Origin: Brienomyrus brachyistius
Taxonomy: Eukaryota; Chordata; Actinopteri; Osteoglossiformes; Mormyridae
NCBI RefSeq assembly: GCF_023856365.1
Contig: NW_026042404.1
Span: 79,501-143,500 of the forward strand
Direction: 5' to 3'
DNA length: 64,000 bases
Made by a program: the position numbers and the translations under genes
Notes under the pieces: generated by a model
What the model was told of the DNA's origin: nothing
What the model saw: the letters and a program-made list of their open reading frames with translations, nothing else
Database searches by the model: none
Shown: one piece after another, positions 11,923 through 33,400 of the stretch
How the letters are laid out: each line of letters starts with the position of its first letter
Numbering within the stretch: the first letter of the stretch is position 1

Positions 11923-12205
11923 GACGGTGTGATGGTTCTGGTGGTGGGTGTGGCCGACGCTGCTCGCGATGTTTGGCTATGCTGCAGTCCCAGGGACCAA
12001 GTTGGAACACATTTCCACCTTCAAGCTTAGGTGGAAAAACGGCACCGAGACCCAGCAGCAGGACAACTTCACTTGTCCAGACAACCAGCCCTGCTTCATC
12101 ATTGAAGTAAGCCCTGTGAACAGGAGCGAGATGTACTTCTGCAGTGGATGTTATAGCGGAAAGAACATCCCCATCCTCACGTCTGCCGGAGTGCCCCCTC
12201 AAGTG
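11923..12205 (+). other. Orphan exon-like ORF with Ig-like character
   Basis: The interval is bounded by a plausible acceptor (TATGTGTATAG) and a possible donor (CAA|GTGGGT near 12,206). One frame encodes TFKLRWKNGTETQQQDNFTC, then FIIEVSPVNRSEMYFCSGC, with three N-glycosylation sequons (NGT, NFT, NRS) and a YFC motif that recalls the F strand of an immunoglobulin V domain. That frame has a stop near the acceptor, so the piece is either the 5' coding exon of something (in-frame ATG at 11,969, without a clear signal peptide), or a broken exon. No flanking exons were recognised. Confidence 0.25.
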
Positions 12206-12249
12206 GGTGTGTGACTTAACTCGATGGATGAATTGGACAGAATGTACTG

Positions 12250-12890
12250 TTACTAGAGGTCGACCGATATGGGTTTTTCAATAGCCGATGCCGATATTTA
12301 GGAGTCAGGGTCAGGCGATGGCCGATATATGCTGCTGATTTTTTTTGGCCGATAATTGGACGTTTTCCCCTCTATTTGCATGGTAAAATATCACACTAAT
12401 AATAACAAACGATACACAAAATTTCTCAATTTAGCATTTATTGAATACTCAACTTGGAAACAATAACACATTTATAAACAATAAAAATAGCAGCATCAGA
12501 ATCTCTGTTAGTGCACAATATAGCAGCAAACTCCTCATGTTTGACGGAAGGAAATTTGTAAACAATACAAAAAGGAATAAGCATGTTATCTTCAGTTGTA
12601 ATCCCACTTCCAGTCCCTGAGTCTTACTCACCACACTCATACTTCACAGCAATCAGACAGCAGTTAATTAACCAGAAGAGAAAAATGCAAAAACACAACA
12701 GAACTTGTAAATAATAACAAACTAATAGACAATAAAAATAGCAGCATCAGAATCTCTATTAGTGCCAAATATAGCAGCAAACTCCTCATGTCTGACGGAA
12801 GGAAAATTTGTAAATACACAAAGGAATGAGCACATCTTCAGTTTTAATCCCATTTCCAGTCCCTGAGTCTTCCTCATCCCACAAGCAGGC
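12250..12890. mobile_element. Non-autonomous hAT-like element with internal duplication
   Basis: TAGAGGTCGACCGATATGGG, followed by repeated GCCGAT/CCGATA motifs, is a terminal signature I associate with a widespread vertebrate hAT-type repeat. Inside, about 145 bp is present twice as a direct repeat (12,479-12,625 and 12,730-12,872), each with AGCAGCATCAGAATCTCT, CTCCTCATG, GACGGAAGG and TTCCAGTCCCTGAGTCT. There is no transposase frame. The assignment rests on recalled motif similarity only. Confidence 0.5.
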
Positions 12891-12950
12891 AAGGCATGTC
12901 ACCCCGGTTGTGTGACACTTATTTTATATAATAAAATAAGTGCCCCCTGC
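12888..12950 (+). repeat. Isolated fragment of the 57-59 kb tandem unit
   Basis: GCAGGCAAGGCATGTCACC, then GGTTGTGTGACA and TTATTTTATA, matches the core of the tandem unit at 57.2-59.4 kb. It ends in a small palindrome around ACTTATTTTATAT and directly abuts the GC-rich retrotransposon ORF. Confidence 0.75.
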
Positions 12951-13830
12951 GGCCCCAGAGCCCGAGCAGCCGTCTCCGCTGCCTGCAGCTACCGCGCCCA
13001 CGTCCGAGGCGCTTTCCCTGCCTGCAGCTCCCGGGCAGGCGCCCCCTCTGCAGCCTGCAGCTCCAGTCCCTGGCCCCACTCCAGTCCCTTCTCCCCCTGT
13101 GACTCTGGTACCCTCACCCCGACGAGCCCGACCCCGGCCACGGGTCCTTATGTCTGTGTCCCATAAGGGGAGAGGACACAGACGCACGGCTGGGGTCCCA
13201 CCCGCCCAGCCCCCTGGCTCGCCCTCCCTCGCCGGCGCTAGGGCTTGGTCGGCGCCTGCGGGTCCTGGCCCTCCGGGTCGGCTGTCGTCTGCGGGTCCCC
13301 CTCCGCGGCCTCGTCGCCCTGCCTCGGTCCCTCCTCCGGCGTCTTATCGGTTGCCTGCGGGCCCCCCGACGGCGGCTCCTCATTCGCCTGCTGGTCCTCC
13401 CGCTCTGGCGTGTCGGAGGACGTCGCCGTCTGCTGCGGCTCCCCCTCTCTCCTTGCCCTCGCCAGGGTCCCTTCCAGCTCCTTCGTCCCCTTCCCTGGTC
13501 TCCCCTCCGACTCCCTCCTTCGTCCCTGCGTCTGTCCCTCACCCCATCTCCTCGGCCCCTCCGGCTCCGGCCGCCTGCAGCCCTTCCGGCTGCCTCCCGT
13601 CGCCCGCTGGGTCTCCCTCGGGCTCCTCTTGGTTCCCCCTCCTTCTCTCCCTGGCCTCCCGTCTTTGTCCCTCCTGCCTCTGCTCCCCCTCGCTTTGTTC
13701 CTCCTGTCTCTGTCCCTCCTCTCTTTGTCCCTCGTCCCTCTGGCTTCTGCTCCTCTTTCCCCGATGTTCCCTTCGTTCACTCCCGGTCCTTTTGTCCTGC
13801 CTGTTCCCTCCGTGTCCCCCTTTCTGATCT
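12940..13830 (+). pseudogene. Proline-rich 3' part of an LTR retrotransposon polyprotein
   Basis: A GC-rich open frame of about 295 codons is dominated by Pro, Ala and Ser (PPAAPEPEQPSPLP, APVPGPTPVPSPP). The upstream pol domains are not in the window. Its position directly before LTR-like sequence suggests the proline-rich tail that follows integrase in some fish Ty3/Gypsy elements. Because of base composition the other strand is also open, so the frame alone is weak evidence for a protein. Confidence 0.45.
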
Positions 13831-14180
13831 GTTTCTCTGCCTTTCCTGTCTTATGTCAAGTCTTGTCCTGGCTCCTTCCCCTGTGCCAGTTCTGTCTGTC
13901 CGTTCTGTTCCCTGTCCCTCATTAATGAGGTTTTATATAGATATACATATATGCCCGGCTTGTCCGCTCCTCGTGTGTGCCACGCCCCCTGATTACCCAC
14001 GTGTGCTTCCCTGATCGTCTCCTGCTTTGCCCGATTACTTTGATTAGTCATGACCTATTTTAAGTCCTGGTCTTACCTGTTTGCCCTGTCCGTCATTGTA
14101 GTTTGTCAATGCCTGCGTTCCGTCCTGCTCTACCCGCTCCGTTTCCCCGATTAAAGACCCGTTTTCACAAACACAAAAAA
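13831..14180 (+). mobile_element. LTR-like end of the retrotransposon
   Basis: TATATAGATATAC near 13,934, CACGCCCCCTGATTACCCAC, and GATTAAAGACCCGTTTTCAC near 14,150 (an ATTAAA polyadenylation signal) look like an LTR of a fish Gypsy-type element. It runs straight into the 29-bp satellite at 14,181. A second LTR was not found, so it is truncated. Confidence 0.5.
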
Positions 14181-17100
14181 TTGGTTCAGATAGGCGACGG
14201 ACAATCTGATTGGCTCAGATAGGCGACGGACAATCTGATTGGCTCAGATAGGCGACGGACAATCTGATTGGCTCAGATAGGCGACGGACAATCTGATTGG
14301 CTCAGATAGGCGACGGACAATCTGATTGGCTCAGATAGGCGACGGACAATCTGATTGGCTCAGATAGGCGACGGACAATCTGATTGGCTCAGATAGGCGA
14401 CGGACAATCTGATTGGCTCAGATAGGCGACGGACAATCTGATTGGCTCAGATAGGCGACGGACAATCTGATTGGCTCAGATAGGCGACGGACAATCTGAT
14501 TGGCTCAGATAGGCGACGGACAATCTGATTGGCTCAGATAGGCGACGGACAATCTGATTGGCTCAGATAGGCGACGGACAATCTGATTGGCTCAGATAGG
14601 CGACGGACAATCTGATTGGCTCAGATAGGCGACGGACAATCTGATTGGCTCAGATAGGCGACGGACAATCTGATTGGCTCAGATAGGCGACGGACAATCT
14701 GATTGGCTCAGATAGGCGACGGACAATCTGATTGGCTCAGATAGGCGACGGACAATCTGATTGGCTCAGATAGGCGACGGACAATCTGATTGGCTCAGAT
14801 AGGCGACGGACAATCTGATTGGCTCAGATAGGCGACGGACAATCTGATTGGCTCAGATAGGCGACGGACAATCTGATTGGCTCAGATAGGCGACGGACAA
14901 TCTGATTGGCTCAGATAGGCGACGGACAATCTGATTGGCTCAGATAGGCGACGGACAATCTGATTGGCTCAGATAGGCGACGGACAATCTGATTGGCTCA
15001 GATAGGCGACGGACAATCTGATTGGCTCAGATAGGCGACGGACAATCTGATTGGCTCAGATAGGCGACGGACAATCTGATTGGCTCAGATAGGCGACGGA
15101 CAATCTGATTGGCTCAGATAGGCGACGGACAATCTGATTGGCTCAGATAGGCGACGGACAATCTGATTGGCTCAGATAGGCGACGGACAATCTGATTGGC
15201 TCAGATAGGCGACGGACAATCTGATTGGCTCAGATAGGCGACGGACAATCTGATTGGCTCAGATAGGCGACGGACAATCTGATTGGCTCAGATAGGCGAC
15301 GGACAATCTGATTGGCTCAGATAGGCGACGGACAATCTGATTGGCTCAGATAGGCGACGGACAATCTGATTGGCTCAGATAGGCGACGGACAATCTGATT
15401 GGCTCAGATAGGCGACGGACAATCTGATTGGCTCAGATAGGCGACGGACAATCTGATTGGCTCAGATAGGCGACGGACAATCTGATTGGCTCAGATAGGC
15501 GACGGACAATCTGATTGGCTCAGATACGCGACGGACAATCTGATTGGCTCAGATAGGCGACGGACAATCTGATTGGCTCAGATAGGCGACGGACGATCTG
15601 ATTGGCTCAGACAGGCGACGGACGATCTGATTGGCTCAGACAGGCGACGGACGATCTGATTGGCTCAGACAGGCGACGGACGATCTGATTGGCTCAGACA
15701 GGCGACGGACGATCTGATTGGCTCAGACAGGCGACGGACGATCTGATTGGCTCAGACAGGCGACGGACGATCTGATTGGCTCAGATAGGCGACGGACGAT
15801 CTGATTGGCTCAGATAGGCGACGGACGATCTGATTGGCTCAGATAGGCGACGGACGATCTGATTGGCTCAGATAGGCGACGGACGATCTGATTGGCTCAG
15901 ATAGGCGACGGACGATCTGATTGGCTCAGATAGGCGACGGACGATCTGATTGGCTCAGATAGGCGACGGACGATCTGATTGGCTCAGATAGGCGACGGAC
16001 GATCTGATTGGCTCAGATAGGCGACGGACGATCTGATTGGCTCAGATAGGCGACGGACGATCTGATTGGCTCAGATAGGCGACGGACGATCTGATTGGCT
16101 CAGATAGGCGACGGACGATCTGATTGGCTCAGATAGGCGACGGACGATCTGATTGGCTCAGATAGGCGACGGACGATCTGATTGGCTCAGATAGGCGACG
16201 GACGATCTGATTGGCTCAGATAGGCGACGGACGATCTGATTGGCTCAGCTAGGCGACGGACGATCTGATTGGCTCAGCTAGGCGACGGACGATCTGATTG
16301 GCTCAGATAGGCGACGGACGATCTGATTGGCTCAGATAGGCGACGGACGATCTGATTGGCTCAGATAGGCGACGGACGATCTGATTGGCTCAGATAGGCG
16401 ACGGACGATCTGATTGGCTCAGATAGGCGACGGACGATCTGATTGGCTCAGATAGGCGACGGACGATCTGATTGGCTCAGATAGGCGACGGACGATCTGA
16501 TTGGCTCAGATAGGCGACGGACGATCTGATTGGCTCAGATAGGCGACGGACGATCTGATTGGCTCAGATAGGCGACGGACGATCTGATTGGCTCAGATAG
16601 GCGACGGACAATCTGATTGGCTCAGATAGGCGACGGACAATCTGATTGGCTCAGATAGGCGACGGACAATCTGATTGGCTCAGATAGGCGACGGACAATC
16701 TGATTGGCTCAGATAGGCGACGGACAATCTGATTGGCTCAGATAGGCGACGGACAATCTGATTGGCTCAGATAGGCGACGGACAATCTGATTGGCTCAGA
16801 TAGGCGACGGACAATCTGATTGGCTCAGATAGGCGACGGACAATCTGATTGGCTCAGATAGGCGACGGACAATCTGATTGGCTCAGATAGGCGACGGACA
16901 ATCTGGCTCAGATAGGCGACGGACAATCTGATTGGCTCAGATAGGCGACGGACAATCTGATTGGCTCAGATAGGCGACGGACAATCTGATTGGCTCAGAT
17001 AGGCGACGGACAATCTGATTGGCTCAGATAGGCGACGGACAATCTGATTGGTTCAGATAGGCGACGGACAATCTGATTGGCTCAGATAGGCGACGGACAA

Positions 17101-18292
17101 TCTGATTGGCTCAGATAGGCGACGGACAATCTGATTGGCTCAGATAGGCGACGGACAATCTGATTGGCTCAGATAGGCGACGGACAATCTGATTGGCTCA
17201 GATAGGCGACGGACAATCTGATTGGCTCAGATAGGCGACGGACAATCTGATTGGCTCAGATAGGCGACGGACAATCTGATTGGCTCAGATAGGCGACGGA
17301 CAATCTGATTGGCTCAGATAGGCGACGGACAATCTGATTGGCTCAGATAGGCGACGGACAATCTGATTGGCTCAGATAGGCGACGGACGATCTGATTGGC
17401 TCAGATAGGCGACGGACGATCTGATTGGCTCAGATAGGCGACGGACGATCTGATTGGCTCAGATAGGCGACGGACGATCTGATTGGCTCAGATAGGCGAC
17501 GGACGATCTGATTGGCTCAGATAGGCGACGGACGATCTGATTGGCTCAGATAGGCGACGGACGATCTGATTGGCTCAGATAGGCGACGGACGATCTGATT
17601 GGCTCAGATAGGCGACGGACGATCTGATTGGCTCAGATAGGCGACGGACGATCTGATTGGCTCAGATAGGCGACGGACGATCTGATTGGCTCAGATAGGC
17701 GACGGACGATCTGATTGGCTCAGATAGGCGACGGACAATCTGATTGGCTCAGATAGGCGACGGACAATCTGATTGGCTCAGATAGGCGACGGACAATCTG
17801 ATTGGCTCAGCTAGGCGACGGACGATCTGATTGGCTCAGATAGGCGACGGACGATCTGATTGGCTCAGATAGGCGACGGACGATCTGATTGGCTCAGATA
17901 GGCGACGGACGATCTGATTGGTTCAGATAGGCGACGGACGATCTGATTGGTTCAGATAGGCGACGGACAATCTGATTGGCTCAGATAGGCGACGGACAAT
18001 CTGATTGGCTCAGATAGGCGACGGACAATCTGATTGGCTCAGATAGGCGACGGACAATCTGATTGGCTCAGATAGGCGACGGACAATCTGATTGGCTCAG
18101 ATAGGCGACGGACAATCTGATTGGCTCAGATAGGCGACGGACAATCTGATTGGCTCAGATAGACGACGGACAATCTGATTGGTTCAGATAGGCGACGGAC
18201 AATCTGATTGGTTCAGATAGGCGACGGACAATCTGATTGGTTCAGATAGGCGACGGACAATCTGATTGGTTCAGATAGGCGACGGACAATCT
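14181..18292 (+). repeat. 29-bp satellite, left arm of a giant inverted repeat (about 142 units)
   Basis: Head-to-tail 29-bp units, each GGCTCAGATAGG, then CGACGGAC, then AATCTGATT. Variation is grouped in blocks: GGACGATC replaces GGACAATC from about 15.59 to 16.60 kb and again between about 17.38 and 17.94 kb. A CAGACAGG block lies near 15.60-15.78 kb, CAGCTAGG units near 16.25, 16.28 and 17.81 kb, a short deletion near 16.91 kb, and five GGTTCAG units sit next to the centre after one TAGACGACGG unit. No open frame of note. The regularity over 4.1 kb means recent amplification or homogenisation. Confidence 0.98.
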
Positions 18293-18299
18293 GATTGGC

Positions 18300-29269
<10,970 letters not shown>

Positions 29270-29813
29270 TTTTCAGTCCGTACTAAAGACGTATTGCAAA
29301 ATAAGCAGAGGTCCAACAGTAGGCCTTTGAATGGGCTACAGGCTGCATTGGGTTCTGCTGCTTTTTCTTCCGAGTCGCCTGCCCCTCCTCCCCCGAAGTC
29401 ATCGGCTCTTCCTCGGTTGTATCACACACAGGTTCGGAAACATTCGATGCGCATTACCGTCCCCTCCTGCACTGGAGGGTTAAGGACAACGTGATTATAT
29501 CGAACCAAAATTGAAATGTGCAAGTTGACTTTCCTAGTTATACGTCTTCATTTTTATTCTGGGTTTAACAACCATGAGTTTATGACGTATTTTACATGAT
29601 TAGTTGGCGACTGGACCTTATTGTTTATATCTCTTATTAAGGATCCATCCATCCATACATCAATTATCAAAACCACACACTTACAATCCGAGTCTAGTTT
29701 CATATGCTGCGCTGCTGAGCGACCCGCAGAATATTATGCATGAGTACAAGTCACAAGCCCCGTTTCCACTAACACGGGGCCGGTTCTAGCTTGGTGCCTT
29801 TTGAGACCGAGGC

Positions 29814-29818
29814 AAAAA
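29814..29818 (-). terminator. RNA polymerase III terminator of tRNA-Asp
   Basis: Five T on the reverse strand, 10 bases after the last tRNA base, a normal Pol III stop. Confidence 0.85.
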
Positions 29819-29828
29819 GATGCAGACT

Positions 29829-29900
29829 CTCCCCGTCGGGGAATCGAACCCCGGTCTCCCGCGTGACAGGCGGGGATACTCACCACTATACTAACGAGGA
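29829..29900 (-). tRNA. tRNA-Asp (anticodon GTC)
   Basis: The 72-base reverse-strand sequence starts TCCTCGTTAGTATAGTGGTG and ends CCCCGACGGGGAG. The acceptor stem TCCTCGT pairs with ACGGGGA, with one G-T pair. The anticodon loop CTGTCAC gives GTC at 29,865-29,867, and the T arm has the B box GGTTCGATTCC. There is no intron and the cloverleaf is intact, so it looks functional. It lies in the space between divergent u2af2 and rgs11. Confidence 0.97.
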
Positions 29901-30468
29901 GATGTACGCGCACTACTTTTACATCTTCAAGATAAACAGCGGATGACTACTAACATTTGCGAGTAATCAATGACTGAGCTTCATGTCATGACCATGGTGC
30001 TCAAGAGAAGAAAAAATACATAATGTACGTCCACTGATACCAGAACAACCATATAGCTTTATACTAAGACGATGATTAAACGGAAAATTCCTTTACAAAA
30101 CACTGCCACAAAATCATAGTTTCGCAATATTACATCGTGCAACGGGACACAGTGTAAGTACGTGAAGTCGGTAATTAAATCAAGAAAAAAAAGTGAGAGG
30201 AAAAGAATACTTTTCTATTATCATATTTTTCTAACTGGCCAAACTGAGTCATATTTTGATTATACACACTAACAGAAAAACAGTGCAAATCTCCGGTAGT
30301 CCGTTTCACTTGCGCTCCGCTATGGGGCAGTAACAAGCAGAGCTTAAGTGTGGAAGGAAAAAAAAAACACAGGACAGCATCAATCCCAACTTCACAAACG
30401 CCGGAGATCGAGATGCTGTAAGCATGACAATTAACATCTTTATCCAAGGGAACAGCTGCAAGACACAG

Positions 30469-33400
30469 ATGCCGCGCCTAACAAAGGTAGGATCGATTCC
30501 GAAGTTCAGGCATTTACAGACGCGGACTCTTCTGGAGTTGATTTTTTTCGGGAGATACGCATCAACTTCAAAAGTATGAACCGCATTATATCTATATCTG
30601 TTATGACGTTGTAGCTATTGATACTGATGCATCACAAAAATAATTTAAATGTTTTTTCATTCTGACATATGTTCGTTCGGACGAGGATTTTATTATATGA
30701 GATAAGTTTTAAATGAAAACTTTTTTTAATCTATATGATTAATTCTCGAATCTAAGCCAGACTTCACATAAATCATTCATTCATAAATATAATGGAACAT
30801 ACAACATCCAGGTATCCATGAAATTTATGATCAGGCTATACGTTTGTGATAACAACAAAACAACACAACATGTATATTTACAATATATGGGCCTATTGTT
30901 TAATATTGCCTCCAAATTATAGCCAGACAATAACGCAATAGGCCGACATCAAACTATTTTCATGTAAAACAAAAGTGCTGGCAGTTTGCTTGTGCTTACA
31001 GACCCCGCCTTGAGCCCATCCAGAAAGATCCCAAAAATAACCGACAAGCAAAGGTTGTAACAATCTGAGCATGTTTAGTTTAATGTAATCAGGAGCCGAA
31101 TTAATAACGCGAATAAATGATCAAACCGAAAGTCTGTAGTCGGGAATATCCGATAACGTCTTTGACGTGCAGTTAAGATAGTCAGAGGAAAAACCTTGTA
31201 GTTTACTTATATATATGCCTAAATATATGAGTGTGTCTCTCCGGTGATTTAATGATGAATATAACGATTACATATCAAATCACACATTAAGCAATTATTA
31301 TATTACTAGGTTGAACGTTTTCACTATGTCTGTCGTCACCTTGATTTCACGATTTTGACTATTCTTCTTATCCCAGATTGAACAAGTCATTGTGGCGATG
31401 CAAGATCCCGACATGGGGATAAAGATGAAGAATCAAAGACTGTTAATCACAGTGATTCCACATGCGATGACAGGTGCACGATACATATTTTACTTTTTAA
31501 AAATAATTTTTCGTGCCGCCCGGGTTGTCTTACACCCGGCCGTGCAGTGTCCCGGGGGCCGGGTCCTAATGGTCATTTAAGCCCTTCACAGGAAAGCCCA
31601 TACATCGGCGGTCTTCGGGAATCCTGTGCATTAAGACTGTCATCGATCTCCTTGCGCTCATATTTATTTATGTAATTTATTTATCGAGTTCAGCGTTTTT
31701 GATTTATGACGGCTTAATGCATTTCTCGACTCTAACTAGATGCCTTCCTCGCTATGCCTTCCCAGGAAATGATATCGTGGAGTGGCTAATTCAGAAGTAC
31801 TCCATCATGGAAGAAGGTAGGGCCGAGAAGTATGTAGGGAAGCGTTACCTGGTGCTCTTATGTGAGGTTAATCGATTGTTTTTTTCCCTTCGTGACGACG
31901 ATGGCGCCCCTGCTGGCGAAAGACGTCATCAGGTTTTTTTTTTTTTGTAATAAAATAACAGAAATAAACGAGTCTTTTGAATAATAAATACAAATGAAGT
32001 AATAGAATTTGTCATCCATACAACAGATTAGCCTAGCTGCATTTATGTGTAAGCATATGCAATTCACGTGTCTGACAGAAGCATGTTCTGTTCCATTGAT
32101 ATTGCTGAGCCTGTGAATTAATAAATGTCAGAATTGAGCTTGTCCATAACATAGACACCCCATTCGCCTGAAGCTTTTGGGATTTTCTTCCCCTGGCGTC
32201 AATTTATCTGCTGAATTATTTATCTTTCTGCTGAGAGGCTATTAGTACAAATAATCTGTAGGCCAGTCCCGAGTCGCGCCGCTACGCATGCTGAGCTGTA
32301 CGGTTTGATAGTCCCGATGCAAACTTCGCTGATAGCCAGAGGCAGTCAGTCATGCCTGGAGAAATATCGCTATCCGTCTCCCTCATTATGCACTTCTGCA
32401 AGACGCTGTTGTCAACAACAACAACAACAACAAATTTATTTTTATATAGCGCATTATCACAACATTACATTGTCTCAAAGCGCTTTACAGTATCCTCACC
32501 CAAAGCCCCCAGTGAGTAAGCCATAGGCGACAGTGGCAAGGAAAAACTCCCTAGAAGGAAGAAACCTTGAGAGGGACCAGACTCAAAGGGGAAGCCCATC
32601 CTCCAGGGGCCGGCAGGGATAGTCAAATAGAGAGAGGAAAGCAAGGAAGATAAGCCAATGCCGAAGCCGAGTCTTCTTCCAATTGCCAGGCAACCAGAGG
32701 TAAGGCAGCGGGTCAAAAATGGAAGATCAGAACGGCGAGCTGGATGCAGGGACGTCACTGGTGGTGGTCGGGTGTGCTGGATATCTTGATAGATTGAGGT
32801 CTCCAGGCATCACCCCCAGGAGGAGTAGGGGAAATAAAATGTACAATTAGGCATAGTAGAGGAGGCTATTGGCAGTGCTAAAAGCTAGGTGAGTACAATA
32901 TGAAGTGCAATCTGCAAGCTCCGGCAGATATGGCTATGGCAGCATCAGTAGGAGGGAGAGGCAAGTGGGAATGCCGGCATGGGGAGTCCCTGAAATGTCA
33001 GCACTCCAGTTCCACAAGAGATTGCAAAGCTAGAGTGACAGCACTGACAATCCAGTTCATCCAAAGCCAATGGCACCGATCCCCACCCAGCTCTACACCT
33101 CACACTACAGGTCTGACTGGGAGTGAAGAGTTAGCTAGGGCTAGAACTAGTGTCCCTATACGCTAAACTAAACAGGTGTGTTTTTAGTCTGGACTTGAAT
33201 ATTGAGAGTGAACCTGAAACCCGCACATCCGGTGGAAGACCATTCCACAGCAGAGGAGCTTTGTAGGAGAAAGCTCTGCAGCCTGCCGTAGCTCTTTCTA
33301 CCCTAGGCACTAACAGATATCCCATGGCTTGAGAGCGAAGCAAGCGTGGAGGGTTGTATGTGGTCAGCAGTTCACTAAGGTATTCTGGTGCAAGGCCATT

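Larger units (their letters stand above)
29270..30423. promoter_or_regulatory. Divergent intergenic region between u2af2 and rgs11
   Basis: About 1.15 kb separates the u2af2 start codon (reverse) from the rgs11 start (forward). It must hold both 5' UTRs and promoters. I see no convincing TATA box for either; the only defined element inside is the tRNA-Asp gene. Transcription starts cannot be set from sequence alone. Confidence 0.45.

Noticed and set aside
13114..13780. Arg/Gly/Glu-rich reverse-strand ORFs of 142 and 180 codons
   Set aside because: They are shadows of the GC-rich proline-rich frame on the other strand; low-complexity composition, no start context or domain.
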